A DNA stretch of 64,000 nucleotides, taken from positions 1 through 64,000 of the forward strand of contig CALUIU010000014.1 in NCBI GenBank assembly GCA_944320795.1. The letters are read 5' to 3'. Each line of letters starts with the position of its first letter. Within the stretch, counting starts at the first letter, position 1. The notes under the pieces were generated by a model. It ran no database searches. It was not told the origin of the DNA and saw only the letters and a program-made list of their open reading frames with translations. Source of the stretch: Candidatus Paraprevotella stercoravium. GTDB lineage: Bacteria; Bacteroidota; Bacteroidia; Bacteroidales; Bacteroidaceae. Shown piece by piece: positions 35,592-44,940 of this stretch. The position numbers and the translations under genes are program-made.

Positions 35592-38500
35592 ATGAAAGTA
35601 AACTTCTTTATAGACCACCCGGTATTCTCGGCGGTGGTTTCCATAGTTATTGTCATTGTGGGTATGATCGGACTGACGATGCTGCCCGTAGACCAATATC
35701 CGCAGATTACGCCCCCAGTGGTGAAAATCAGCGCGTCCTATCCGGGTGCCAGTGCCATGACGGTGTCGCAGGCGGTGGCTACTCCAATCGAACAGGAACT
35801 CAACGGTACGCCGGGTATGCTGTACATGGAATCAAGCAGTTCCAACTCGGGAGGATTCTCGGCAACAGTGACTTTTGATGTATCAAGCGATCCGGATCTG
35901 GCGGCTGTAGAAATCCAGAACCGCCTGAAACTGGCAGAGTCTCGTCTGCCGGCCGAAGTGGTGCAGAACGGTATTTCGGTGGAGAAACAGGCGGCCAGCC
36001 AGCTGATGACGATCTGTCTGACTTCGACCGATCCGAAATTCGACGAGATTTACCTGAGTAATTTCGCCACGCTGAATGTGCAGGACCTGCTGCGCCGTAT
36101 TCCGGGAGTGGGACGTGTATCGAGCGTGGGCGGACGATATTATGCCATGCAGATCTGGGTGCAGCCCGACAAGCTGGCTAATTTCGGTCTGACGGTGAAG
36201 GACTTACAGGCAGCTCTGAAGGACCAGAACAGTGAAGCAGCTGCCGGTGTGCTGGGACAGCAGCCTATGGACGGGCTGGATATCACTATTCCGATCACAA
36301 CCAAGGGACGACTCTCTACCGTGAGCCAGTTTGAGGATATCGTGATCCGGGCCAATGCCGACGGTTCGATTATCCGTCTGCGTGATGTGGCACGGGTATC
36401 GCTTGAGGCTTCTTCCTATAACACGGAGAGTGGTATCAACGGAGGAAACGCGGCGGTGCTGGGTATCTATATGTTGCCGGGAGCCAATGCCATGGAGGTG
36501 GCCAACCGGGTGAAACAGACCATGGACGAACTGAGCAAGAATTTTCCGGAAGGAGTTTCCTATGAGGTGCCTTTCGATATGACGACCTATATTTCCGAGT
36601 CTATTCACGAAGTATATAAAACCCTGTTCGAGGCTCTGGTACTGGTGATCTTTGTGGTCTTCCTGTCTTTGCAGAGCTGGCGGGCAACCCTTATCCCGAT
36701 TGTGGCGGTGCCTATCTCACTGATCGGTACTTTCGGCTTCATGCTGATCTTCGGTTTCTCGCTGAATATGCTGACACTGCTGGGACTCGTACTGGCCATC
36801 GGTATCGTGGTGGACGACGCCATTGTGGTGGTGGAGAATGTGGAACGCATTATGGAAGAGGAGCATATGGGTGCCTATGAGGCGACCAAGAAGGCGATGG
36901 ACGGACTGTGCGGAGCCTTGATTGCCACTTCATTGGTGCTGGTGGCGGTATTCGTACCGGTAAGTTTCCTTTCCGGTATTACGGGAATGCTGTATCGTCA
37001 GTTTACCATTACCATTGCCGTGTCGGTAATCATCTCTACGGTGGTGGCACTGACACTGAGCCCGGTAATGTGTTCGCTCATTCTGAAACCGGCGGTGCCC
37101 GGCAAGAAGAAACACATCGTGTTCCGTAAGATCAATCATTGGCTCGGACTGGGTAACCGTACTTATGAGCGCGGCATACGCGGCTTTATCAGTAATCCGC
37201 GCCGGGTGATGGCTTCCTTCGGTACGGCTATCGTGCTGATTCTGGTATTGCATCAGCTGATTCCTACGAGTTTCCTCCCGGTAGAGGACCAGGGATATTT
37301 TAAGGTGGAACTGGAACTGCCGGAAGGTGCGACGCTGGAGCGTACCCGTAAGGTGACCGACCGGGCGATTGATTTCATCATGAAACAGCCGTCGGTGGCT
37401 TATGTGCAGAATGTGACCGGAAGCAGCCCGCGTGTGGGAACCAATCAGAGCCGCAGCGAGCTGACGGTGATTCTGAAACCATGGCAGGAGCGTGAGGATG
37501 AAACTATCGAGGATATTATGGCAGCGGTGCGTCGGGAGATTTCCACATATCCGGAATGTAAGGTCTATCTGTCTACGCCTCCGGTTATTCCGGGATTGGG
37601 ATCCTCGGGCGGTTTCGAGATGCAGCTGGAAGCACGCGGTGAGGCTTCGTTCGACAATCTGGTGCAGGCGGTGGATACGTTGATGTATTATGCATCGCAG
37701 CGTAAGGAGCTGACCGGGCTTTCATCTTCGCTTCAGGCCGAGATCCCACAGTTGTACTTTGATGTGGACCGTGACAAGGTGAAGTTCTCGGGCGTGCCGT
37801 TGGCCGATGTGTTCTCGACCATGAAGGCTTATACCGGTTCGCTTTATGTGAATGACTTCAATATGTTCAACCGAGTATATAAGGTATATATTCAGGCGGA
37901 GGCTCCTTACCGCGAGCATAAGGAGAACATCAATCTGTTCTTTGTGCGCGGTGAGAACAATGCCATGATCCCGTTGACTTCGTTCGGTGACGCCACCTAT
38001 ACGACAGGACCGGGAAGTATCAAGCGTTTCAATATGTTTACCTCATCCGTGATCCGTGGTGAGGCGGCCAAAGGATATTCTACCGGACAGGCCATGGCGG
38101 CGCTCGAAGAGATTGCGCAGAAACATCTGCCCGAAAATATCGGACTGGAGTGGAGCGGACTCTCTTATCAGGAGAAGCAGGCCGGCGGACAGACCGGACT
38201 GGTGCTGACTCTGGTGTTTGTCTTCGTGTTCCTGTTCCTGGCTGCCCTGTATGAAAGCTGGCTCATTCCGGTGGCCGTACTCCTTTCTCTGCCTGTAGCG
38301 GCACTGGGTGCCTATCTGGGTGTGTGGCTGTGTGGACTGGAGAATGACGTGTATTTCCAGATCGGTCTGGTGATGCTGATGGGTCTGGCGGCCAAGAACG
38401 CCATCCTGATTGTGGAGTTTGCCAAGGAACAGGTGGATGCCGGCAAGGGACTGGTAGAGGCGACACTCCATGCGGCAAGTCTGCGTTTCCGTCCGATTCT

Positions 38501-38705
38501 GATGACCTCTCTGGCCTTTATCCTCGGTATGCTGCCGATGGTGATGGCTGCCGGACCGGGCTCCGCAAGCCGACGGGCTATCGGTACCGGCGTGTTCTTC
38601 GGAATGATTGTGGCTGTGGTGATCGGTATCCTGCTGGTGCCTTTCTTCTTTGTCTACATTAATAAGATGAAAAATAAGCTTACCCTAAAATTCAAGAAGT
38701 CATGA
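35592..38705 (+). CDS. RND efflux pump, hydrophobe/amphiphile (AcrB/HAE1) type
   Basis: The start MKVNFFIDHPVFSAVVS at 35592 fits the family; the longer frame overlaps the adaptor gene. The 1037-aa protein has the family's twelve-helix plan with two large periplasmic loops. Visible motifs are LPVDQYPQITPPVVKISASY, GVGRVSSVGGR, and VVDDAIVVVENV in helix 4 near residue 405, which carries the two proton-relay aspartates (AcrB D407/D408). The second-half motif GLAAKNAILIVEFAKE is also present. It expels drugs, detergents or bile acids with proton influx. Its stop overlaps the start of the outer-membrane gene (ATGA). Confidence 0.95.
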   Translation: MKVNFFIDHPVFSAVVSIVIVIVGMIGLTMLPVDQYPQITPPVVKISASYPGASAMTVSQAVATPIEQELNGTPGMLYMESSSSNSGGFSATVTFDVSSDPDLAAVEIQNRLKLAESRLPAEVVQNGISVEKQAASQLMTICLTSTDPKFDEIYLSNFATLNVQDLLRRIPGVGRVSSVGGRYYAMQIWVQPDKLANFGLTVKDLQAALKDQNSEAAAGVLGQQPMDGLDITIPITTKGRLSTVSQFEDIVIRANADGSIIRLRDVARVSLEASSYNTESGINGGNAAVLGIYMLPGANAMEVANRVKQTMDELSKNFPEGVSYEVPFDMTTYISESIHEVYKTLFEALVLVIFVVFLSLQSWRATLIPIVAVPISLIGTFGFMLIFGFSLNMLTLLGLVLAIGIVVDDAIVVVENVERIMEEEHMGAYEATKKAMDGLCGALIATSLVLVAVFVPVSFLSGITGMLYRQFTITIAVSVIISTVVALTLSPVMCSLILKPAVPGKKKHIVFRKINHWLGLGNRTYERGIRGFISNPRRVMASFGTAIVLILVLHQLIPTSFLPVEDQGYFKVELELPEGATLERTRKVTDRAIDFIMKQPSVAYVQNVTGSSPRVGTNQSRSELTVILKPWQEREDETIEDIMAAVRREISTYPECKVYLSTPPVIPGLGSSGGFEMQLEARGEASFDNLVQAVDTLMYYASQRKELTGLSSSLQAEIPQLYFDVDRDKVKFSGVPLADVFSTMKAYTGSLYVNDFNMFNRVYKVYIQAEAPYREHKENINLFFVRGENNAMIPLTSFGDATYTTGPGSIKRFNMFTSSVIRGEAAKGYSTGQAMAALEEIAQKHLPENIGLEWSGLSYQEKQAGGQTGLVLTLVFVFVFLFLAALYESWLIPVAVLLSLPVAALGAYLGVWLCGLENDVYFQIGLVMLMGLAAKNAILIVEFAKEQVDAGKGLVEATLHAASLRFRPILMTSLAFILGMLPMVMAAGPGSASRRAIGTGVFFGMIVAVVIGILLVPFFFVYINKMKNKLTLKFKKS

Positions 38706-40096
38706 AATCATATAAAATAGCTCTATATACAGGTTACTGTCTGGTTCTGATGTTGCTGGCCTCGTGCAAGTTGGGCAAGGAATATGTGCGACCGGATATG
38801 AAACTGCCGGAACTGAACCGGGAAAATACCGCGGAGGCGGACACGGTTTCCTTTGCCGACATGCCCTGGTGGGAAGTGTACGGAGACACGATTCTGCAAG
38901 GTCTGATCCGTAAGACACTGGACCAGAACAAGGATATGCTTACGGCACAGGCCAAGATCAAGGAACTGGCCGCCTTGAAACGGGTGGATCTGAGTAAACT
39001 CTTTCCGCAAATAGACGGTAAATTGTATGCCGACAAGGATGCAGAAAACTATGGCGGAAACCATTATAAGTCCTCACCCGAGCTGACCGGGAAATTCCTT
39101 CTGTCGTGGGAGGTGGATCTTTGGGGAAACCAGCGCTGGGGACTGGAGAAAAGCAAGGCCCAGCTGTTGGGAGCCATGGACAACCGTCAGGCACTGCAGG
39201 TGAGTCTGGTGGCACAGATGGCACAGTCGTATTTCGAACTGGTGGCGCTGGATCACCGGCTGAAGATCGTACGCCAGACGTTACGGGCCCGTGAGGAGGG
39301 TGTGCGGCTGGCCAAAATCCGTTTCGAGGGCGGTCTGACCTCGGAAACTTCTTACCAGCAGGCACAGGTGGAGCTGGCGCGTACGGCTACCCTGGTGCCC
39401 GATCTGGAACGGTCCATTTCTGAGAAAGAAAACGAAATAGCCCTGCTCACCGGAAACTTCCCTTATCAGATCCCTCGTGTGGAACTGGAACAGATCGCGT
39501 CGCAGTGGGCAGACAAGGAGATTCCTATGGGACTTTCATCGGCTCTGCTGGAGCGCCGTCCGGATATACGGGCTGCCGAAAAAACACTGATGGCAGCCAA
39601 TGCGGAGGTGGGTGTGGCCTTTACCAATCTCTTTCCCAAACTGACGCTGACGGCACAGTATGGACTGGAGAGCGGGGAGTTACAGGACTTTTTCCGTTCG
39701 CCGGCACATTTCCTGAGTGCGAATCTGCTAGCTCCGATTTTTGCCATGGGGCGCAACCGGGCACAGCTCAAGGCCAAAAAGGCGGCTTATGAGCAGCAGG
39801 TATACCAATATGAGAAACAGGTGATCATCGCCTTTAAGGAAGTTCGGAATGCCCTGATCGGCTTTAACAAGAGCAAGGAGGTATTCGCTTCGCGCAAGAA
39901 ACTGGAAGACGCGGCCTACAGCAACAACAAGCTGGCCAATCTGCAATATCTGAACGGATATATCAGTTATCTGGATGTGCTGGATGCCCAGCGCGGATAT
40001 TTCGACGCGCAGCTGAGCATGAGTGACGCCGTCTTGGGCAAACAGCTGGCACTGGTACAGCTTTACAAGGCTTTAGGTGGAGGCTGGACAAACTAA
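38702..40096 (+). CDS. Outer-membrane efflux lipoprotein (OprM/NodT type)
   Basis: The 464-aa protein has a lipoprotein signal with lipobox LLASCKLGKEY (Cys near residue 22). Typical OprM-like motifs are PWWEVYGDTILQGLI, LSWEVDLWGNQRWGLE, LLERRPDIRAAEKTLMAANA and YISYLDVLDAQRGYFDAQ. It forms the trimeric outer-membrane channel for the preceding adaptor and pump. Start and stop overlap with the pump gene shows translational coupling. No strong terminator is seen before the next gene. Confidence 0.95.
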   Translation: MKSYKIALYTGYCLVLMLLASCKLGKEYVRPDMKLPELNRENTAEADTVSFADMPWWEVYGDTILQGLIRKTLDQNKDMLTAQAKIKELAALKRVDLSKLFPQIDGKLYADKDAENYGGNHYKSSPELTGKFLLSWEVDLWGNQRWGLEKSKAQLLGAMDNRQALQVSLVAQMAQSYFELVALDHRLKIVRQTLRAREEGVRLAKIRFEGGLTSETSYQQAQVELARTATLVPDLERSISEKENEIALLTGNFPYQIPRVELEQIASQWADKEIPMGLSSALLERRPDIRAAEKTLMAANAEVGVAFTNLFPKLTLTAQYGLESGELQDFFRSPAHFLSANLLAPIFAMGRNRAQLKAKKAAYEQQVYQYEKQVIIAFKEVRNALIGFNKSKEVFASRKKLEDAAYSNNKLANLQYLNGYISYLDVLDAQRGYFDAQLSMSDAVLGKQLALVQLYKALGGGWTN

Positions 40097-40150
40097 TTCC
40101 TTTTTTCTATAATATCAGTTTAATTATTTGGGAGTCAACCGCGAATTGTG

Positions 40151-40158
40151 TATATTCG
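40151..40158 (+). promoter_or_regulatory. Possible -7 box for the bile salt hydrolase gene
   Basis: TATATTCG differs from TAnnTTTG at one position. It lies 62 bp before the chosen ATG and argues against the upstream start at 40148. Confidence 0.35.
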
Positions 40159-40219
40159 CATAAGAGCATCTGCTTTGGCGGTGCTCTTCATTTTATGTAC
40201 TAACCCAAATTATGAAAAA

Positions 40220-41311
40220 ATGAGAAAAAGTTTTTGGAAAGCGATGGGGCTGATGGCCCTGATGGCTTTTGTACCGACGATGGAGTCGGAAGCCTGCACA
40301 GGTATTACGTTGAAAACCAAAACCGGGGCCACAGTGCTTTCGCGCACGATAGAGTGGGGCGGAAGTTTGCTGAACAGTCAGTATGTGGTGGTGCCGCGCG
40401 GTTATGAACAGCAGTCGTACACCCCGAACGGAGTGCAGGGCATGCGCTTCAAGGCGCGCTATGGTTATGTGGGGCTGAGCGTGGAGCAGAAAGAGTTTGT
40501 GACCGAGGGCATCAATGAATGCGGTTTGTCTGCCGGTCTCTTCTATTTCCCGGGCTATGGCGGTTATCCGGCTTATGATCCGGCCAAGAATGATATTACG
40601 ATCTCTGATTTCCAGCTGGTATCGTGGATGCTGTCTTCCTTTGCTACGGTGGATGAAGTAAAACAGGCCTTGCCCACTGTACGGGTGACTTCCATTGATC
40701 CGCGTGCCTCGACGGTGCACTGGCGTATTGCCGACAAGAGCGGACGTCAGGTGGTGCTGGAAATTGTGAACGGAGGAGAGATCCGACTGTATGAGAATGA
40801 AATCGGGGTATTGACCAACTCACCGGGTTTTGACTGGCAGTGTACAAACCTGAACAACTATGTGAATCTGCTTCCGGGTACGGCACCGCAGAACAAACTG
40901 GGAACACTCACCCTGAATTCCTTTGGTGCCGGAAGTGCCCATCTGGGACTTCCGGGAGATGTCACTCCGCCGTCGCGCTTTGTACGGGCTGCCTTCTATC
41001 AGGCAACGGCTCCGCAGCAGGAAACCACACATGCCGCTGTGTTGCAGGCCTTTCAGATTATGAACAATTTTGATATTCCGATTGGAATAGAGCATTCTGA
41101 TACGGCACATATGCCCGAAGGACTGCCCAGTGCTACCCAGTGGACCACGGCTACCGATCTGGATGCCTTGCGCATTTACTACCGTACGGCCTGGAATTCG
41201 GCCATCCGTTGTATTGATTTGAAAACCATTAATTTCCAGAAGGTGAAATTCCAGGCCTGTCCGTTGGATCAGGTTACGGAACAGCCTGTTGAGATGATAC
41301 GTATTAAATAA
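40220..41311 (+). CDS. bsh: Bile salt hydrolase (choloylglycine hydrolase family)
   Basis: The start is MRKSFWKAMGLMALMAF (40220). Signal cleavage after ESEA exposes CTGITLKTKTG, placing the catalytic N-terminal Cys of the Ntn-hydrolase fold. Further family features are LSRTIEWGGS, GLSAGLFYFPGYGGYPAY, STVHWRIADKSG, VLTNSPGFDWQ, NLNNYVNLLPG and PGDVTPPSRFVRAAFY. The order and wording closely follow the characterised Bacteroides thetaiotaomicron enzyme BtBSH, as I recall it. The 363-aa length is usual. It cleaves glycine or taurine from conjugated bile acids in the periplasm. Its position 123 bp behind an RND operon suggests a shared bile-handling context. Confidence 0.93.
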   Translation: MRKSFWKAMGLMALMAFVPTMESEACTGITLKTKTGATVLSRTIEWGGSLLNSQYVVVPRGYEQQSYTPNGVQGMRFKARYGYVGLSVEQKEFVTEGINECGLSAGLFYFPGYGGYPAYDPAKNDITISDFQLVSWMLSSFATVDEVKQALPTVRVTSIDPRASTVHWRIADKSGRQVVLEIVNGGEIRLYENEIGVLTNSPGFDWQCTNLNNYVNLLPGTAPQNKLGTLTLNSFGAGSAHLGLPGDVTPPSRFVRAAFYQATAPQQETTHAAVLQAFQIMNNFDIPIGIEHSDTAHMPEGLPSATQWTTATDLDALRIYYRTAWNSAIRCIDLKTINFQKVKFQACPLDQVTEQPVEMIRIK

Positions 41312-41321
41312 GCATTTTCTG

Positions 41322-41870
41322 ATGAAGCAACTTTCGGGAATGGAGCATATTGTTGCCTCCCTGAAGAAAAGAAACATGAGCGACTCCTCCATCGAGGAGT
41401 CGCTTTTATATGCTACACCGCGCCATTATGCCAAGCGGGAGATTCTTACTTCAACGGCGGCAAATGACCCTAACTTCTACTTTATTGAGCAGGGGGTGAC
41501 ACGTTCGTATAGCATTATTGACGGACATGAGGTCACTTCGTGGTTCAGTATGGAGGGGGATATCACATTCTCTTCACGCAGTTTCTATGGCGTTCGGGAA
41601 GGGTATGAGACGAAAACGGTTCAGGTACTGGAGCCGTCTTTGATTTATGCTCTGCCGATAGCCTGGCTGGAGGAGTTGTATACGCGGAATCTGGAGGTGG
41701 CCAACTGGTCGCGCTGCCTGCATCAGGAAGCGCATATCGGAAGCGTGCACCGGCTGATTTCGTTGTTGTATCATTCGGCTTTTTATTTTTACTTCCGATA
41801 TTATTCGAATACACGGAGCAGGATCTTGCGGGCGGTAGCGCCGTCCACCAGTCCGTCCTCGCCGAAGTGA
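41322..41870 (+). pseudogene. Truncated Crp/Fnr-type regulator lacking its DNA-binding domain
   Basis: Residues 7-145 match a cNMP-binding-type sensor domain (IEESLLYATPRHYAKREIL, YFIEQGVTRSYSIIDGHEV, TSWFSMEGDITFSSRSFY). After the dimer helix (SVHRLISLLYHSA) the frame runs into sequence antisense to the alcohol dehydrogenase and ends; no helix-turn-helix remains. A 10-bp perfect inverted repeat (AGCGACTCCT / AGGAGTCGCT, 41379-41404) followed by TTTTA lies inside the first codons. It starts 10 bp after bile salt hydrolase. It may still be translated as a sensor-only protein. Confidence 0.6.
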
Positions 41871-42946
41871 ACATTGCGTTCGTTGAAACGGCGTTCGATC
41901 TCGTCGATGGTCTCCATAGTCACTCCGGCCTCGCTCAGACGGGTACGCAGTCCCAGAGAACGGAAGAACTCTTCGGTTTTGCGGATAATTTCCGTGATAC
42001 GGGCATCGCGTATACCAGAGTTGATACCCATCACGCGGGTACCGAACTGGATAATCTTATCCCCTTTCTGTTCGCGCAAGATATCCATAGTGCCCGGCAA
42101 TACCATAGCCAGGGTCTCTCCGTGAGTGATGCCGTGCAGGGCGGTCAGCTCATGACCGATCATATGGGTGGCCCAATCCTGTTCTACACCCATGGCGATG
42201 AAACCGTTGAGGCCCATGGTGGCTGACATCATGAAGTCTGCCATCAGGTCATAGTCCATCTGGTTCTCCTTGATTTTGGGAGCAATCTCAATCAGGGTCT
42301 GCAGGATACCTTCGGCCCAGCGGTCCATGATACGTGACTGTCCGCATTTGGTGAGGTACTGCTCCATGACGTGCACGAAGGTATCGGCCAGTCCGCAAGC
42401 CACTTGATGTGCCGGCAGGCTGAAGGTTACTTCCGGATCGAGGATAGAGAATACCGGATAGTTGCTGTAGAAAGCAAATTTCTCTTTGGTTTCCTTGCGG
42501 GAGATGACAGCGCCGTTGTTCATTTCCGAACCGGTAGCCGGCAGAGTCAGTACCGTACCGAGCGGAACGCAGTCGTAAGAGGCTCCTTTAAGCACCAGAT
42601 CCCAGGCATCGCCTTCATATTTCAGTCCGGCGGCGATCAGCTTGGTACCGTCGATGACAGAACCGCCGCCTACGGCCAGCAGGAAGTCTACGTTTTCTTT
42701 CTTGCCCAGTTCGATAGCCTGACGCAGGGTTTCGATGGCCGGGTTTGGTTCGATGCCCCAGAATTCGATGGTTTGATGGCCGGACAGAGCCTCCTTTACC
42801 TGCTCATAGACTCCGTTCTTCTTGACACTTCCGCCGCCAAAAGTAATCATGATTTTCTTGTCAGTCGGGATTTCTTCTTTCAGAGAAGCAATCATACCTT
42901 TTCCCATAATCAGTTTTACGGGATTGCAAAAGCTGAAATTTTTCAT
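41801..42946 (-). CDS. Iron-type (YqhD/BdhA-like) NAD(P)H-dependent alcohol dehydrogenase
   Basis: The 381-aa protein carries the Rossmann-like nucleotide part (KKIMITFGGGSVKKNGVYEQ, LLAVGGGSVIDGTKLIAAGL) and PLGTVLTLPATGSEMNNGAV. The metal ligands are the Asp and His of GLADTFVHVMEQY and the His residues of HELTALHGITHGETLAMV. The GGGS(V)KxxG and IEPNP pattern matches the YqhD/butanol dehydrogenase branch, which reduces short aldehydes with NADPH. It is transcribed toward the truncated Crp gene and overlaps its frame by 70 bp. No cotranscribed partner is visible. Confidence 0.92.
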   Translation of the reverse strand: MKNFSFCNPVKLIMGKGMIASLKEEIPTDKKIMITFGGGSVKKNGVYEQVKEALSGHQTIEFWGIEPNPAIETLRQAIELGKKENVDFLLAVGGGSVIDGTKLIAAGLKYEGDAWDLVLKGASYDCVPLGTVLTLPATGSEMNNGAVISRKETKEKFAFYSNYPVFSILDPEVTFSLPAHQVACGLADTFVHVMEQYLTKCGQSRIMDRWAEGILQTLIEIAPKIKENQMDYDLMADFMMSATMGLNGFIAMGVEQDWATHMIGHELTALHGITHGETLAMVLPGTMDILREQKGDKIIQFGTRVMGINSGIRDARITEIIRKTEEFFRSLGLRTRLSEAGVTMETIDEIERRFNERNVHFGEDGLVDGATARKILLRVFE

Positions 42947-43049
42947 AAGTCTTCAATTCGATAAATGATTCTTGTGGATACAAATTTAATCAAAAAGCCA
43001 TATCCCCACATCATGAAAATTCTTGTTTTTCCTAAAATAGTGTGATACT

Positions 43050-43100
43050 GAAAAATCCCTTATTCTGTCGGGGTATGATTTACCGGTAGAATAAGGGATT
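43050..43100 (-). terminator. Terminator after the GH20 gene
   Basis: Minus-strand AATCCCTTATTCT pairs with AGAATAAGGGATT around a 21-nt loop, followed by TTTC. Confidence 0.75.
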
Positions 43101-43125
43101 GGTTGTCTTAATCCGTGTTTACGGA

Positions 43126-44769
43126 TTATTTCTTTTGGAAAACATGCTTGCCGTAGCACCAGTCTTTCAGTTCATATATCTTTTGCTGGCTTTGCAGACG
43201 GTTCTCGAAGTCCGTATAGTTTCTCTTGGCCTGAGGGGTCCATCCGGCCTCGGCTACAGCTGCCAGTCGGGGCAGCATCAGATACTCCACCGTGTCGGCC
43301 TCGCAAACCCATTCGGTCCAGAAGTTAGCCTGTACGCCTTTGTACTTGGACTGCAGGTTTTCCGGAACTCCGTTCATCGGCTGGTAGGCATATACCGCTT
43401 CGACAGTTTCAGAACCGTTACCTTGTGACATCGGTTCGGTTGGCAAGTTGGACTGTTTACGGTTAATATAATAAGGTATCTGCGGAGAAAGGATGGTTTC
43501 CATTCCTCTTTGGGCAGCATCCTTGGCCGCGGCATTGGCACCCACCCAGGCCATGATGGTGATGTCGGTACCTAAAGGCGCCGTATTGCCGTGGAGCACT
43601 TCATTCCAGAAGATGAGACGTTTTTGCTTGCTGCTTTCTTTTCCGGCGATGTGGTCCTGCAGCTGTTTGTAGAAATGGATCTGCAGGTCTCTGAAATTTT
43701 CGGAGCCGATTTCGGACAGCAGTTTCTTGCAGGCATCATTCTGCTCCCATTTGGTTGTGGGGCATTCGTCACCGCCCAGATGAATGTATCCGAAGGGGAA
43801 CAGATCGCTGATTTCGTCAATGACATCCTTGGCAAACTGAACGGCCTCGGGTTTGGCCACATTGATCACATCGGTAGATACGCCCTGCCAGAGCCAAACC
43901 TCGTGTTTGTTTTCCGGATCGCAGGCCAGCAGTTCGGGATAAGATGCTACGGCCGCCTGTGAGTGGCCCGGTATATCAATCTCCGGTACAATCTCGATGA
44001 ATCTTTCCTGAGCGTATTTTACGATTTCACGGATATCATCCTGAGAGTAGAAACCGCCGTAGTGTTGTCCGTCCGGCTTGTGGTCGCCCCAGCCCAGTCC
44101 CTTACTGTTACGCCAGGCACCTGTTTCGGTCAGCTTGGGATATTTCTTGATTTCGATGCGCCAGCCCTGATCTTCGGTAAGATGCCAGTGGAAACGGTTC
44201 ATTTTATACAGGGCCATCATGTCGATGACCTGCTTTACAACTTCCTTGCCGAAGAAGTGACGTCCTTCATCGAGCATGAATCCGCGCCATCCGAATTCCG
44301 GTTCGTCGGTAATACTTACCAGCGGTACACTCCATTCAGTGATGCTCTTTACTGCAGTTGCGCTGAATACTTCTGCGGGCATGAGCTGTTTCAGAGTGGT
44401 CAGGGCATAATGGAAACCAGCCGGGCGGGCCGCTTCGATGGTGATGTTCCGGTCGGTGATGTTCAGGGTATAAGCCTCGTTGCCGAGTTTCTTGTTCAAT
44501 ACCAGGCAGATATCAGCTTTCTTCGGGCTGCTGTTCTTGAACCGGATGCCGGTAGCCGGCGTAATCTCCTTCTCAAAGTTCTCGAAAACCCATTCGATAC
44601 TGTCGCCGGGATAGGTATCGGCTGCAACCTTCATTTTAGACTTGAAGACAAACTTCTTTCCGGTTGTTTCCTTCATTTCTTCAGGTTGGGGAATCAGGGA
44701 AATTTCCTGTGCCATGGCTTGATAGCTTCCAGCCAGTAAGGCTGCAAAAATCAGAGACTTTAATTTCAT
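43126..44769 (-). CDS. GH20 beta-N-acetylhexosaminidase
   Basis: The 547-aa protein has a signal peptide (MKLKSLIFAALLAGSYQAMA), an N-terminal GH20b domain (ISLIPQPEEMKETTGKKFVF) and a GH20 barrel with GWRGFMLDEGRHFFGKE, FHWHLTEDQGWRIEIK near 193 and HLGGDECPTTKW near 331. The adjacent Asp-Glu of GGDECP stabilises the oxazolinium intermediate and donates the proton. It removes terminal GlcNAc or GalNAc from glycans. It has no sorting tail, so it is probably periplasmic. It fits the mucin-degrading set of the window, though it lies outside the island. It has its own promoter and terminator. Confidence 0.95.
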   Translation of the reverse strand: MKLKSLIFAALLAGSYQAMAQEISLIPQPEEMKETTGKKFVFKSKMKVAADTYPGDSIEWVFENFEKEITPATGIRFKNSSPKKADICLVLNKKLGNEAYTLNITDRNITIEAARPAGFHYALTTLKQLMPAEVFSATAVKSITEWSVPLVSITDEPEFGWRGFMLDEGRHFFGKEVVKQVIDMMALYKMNRFHWHLTEDQGWRIEIKKYPKLTETGAWRNSKGLGWGDHKPDGQHYGGFYSQDDIREIVKYAQERFIEIVPEIDIPGHSQAAVASYPELLACDPENKHEVWLWQGVSTDVINVAKPEAVQFAKDVIDEISDLFPFGYIHLGGDECPTTKWEQNDACKKLLSEIGSENFRDLQIHFYKQLQDHIAGKESSKQKRLIFWNEVLHGNTAPLGTDITIMAWVGANAAAKDAAQRGMETILSPQIPYYINRKQSNLPTEPMSQGNGSETVEAVYAYQPMNGVPENLQSKYKGVQANFWTEWVCEADTVEYLMLPRLAAVAEAGWTPQAKRNYTDFENRLQSQQKIYELKDWCYGKHVFQKK

Positions 44770-44842
44770 TTTTTGTAAACGATATTAGTTATATGGGTAA
44801 AAAGATATAGAGCGAAGAACTCTCTGCTCTATGGAGTGGTTG

Positions 44843-44850
44843 CAAATATA
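44843..44850 (-). promoter_or_regulatory. -7 box of the GH20 promoter
   Basis: Minus-strand TATATTTG, exact TAnnTTTG match, 73 bp before the ATG. Confidence 0.55.
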
Positions 44851-44885
44851 CGATAATTTGCGTGAAGGGCTATGCTTTGCGTGTC

Positions 44886-44933
44886 TAAAAAAATAACCAT
44901 ATCCTGATTTTGCGGTATGCAGGATATGGTTAT
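44886..44933 (-). terminator. Terminator after the ppk1-ppx operon
   Basis: Minus-strand ATAACCATATCCTG pairs with CAGGATATGGTTAT and is followed by TTTTTT, 7 bp beyond the stop codon. Confidence 0.88.
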
Positions 44934-44940
44934 CGGTGGT

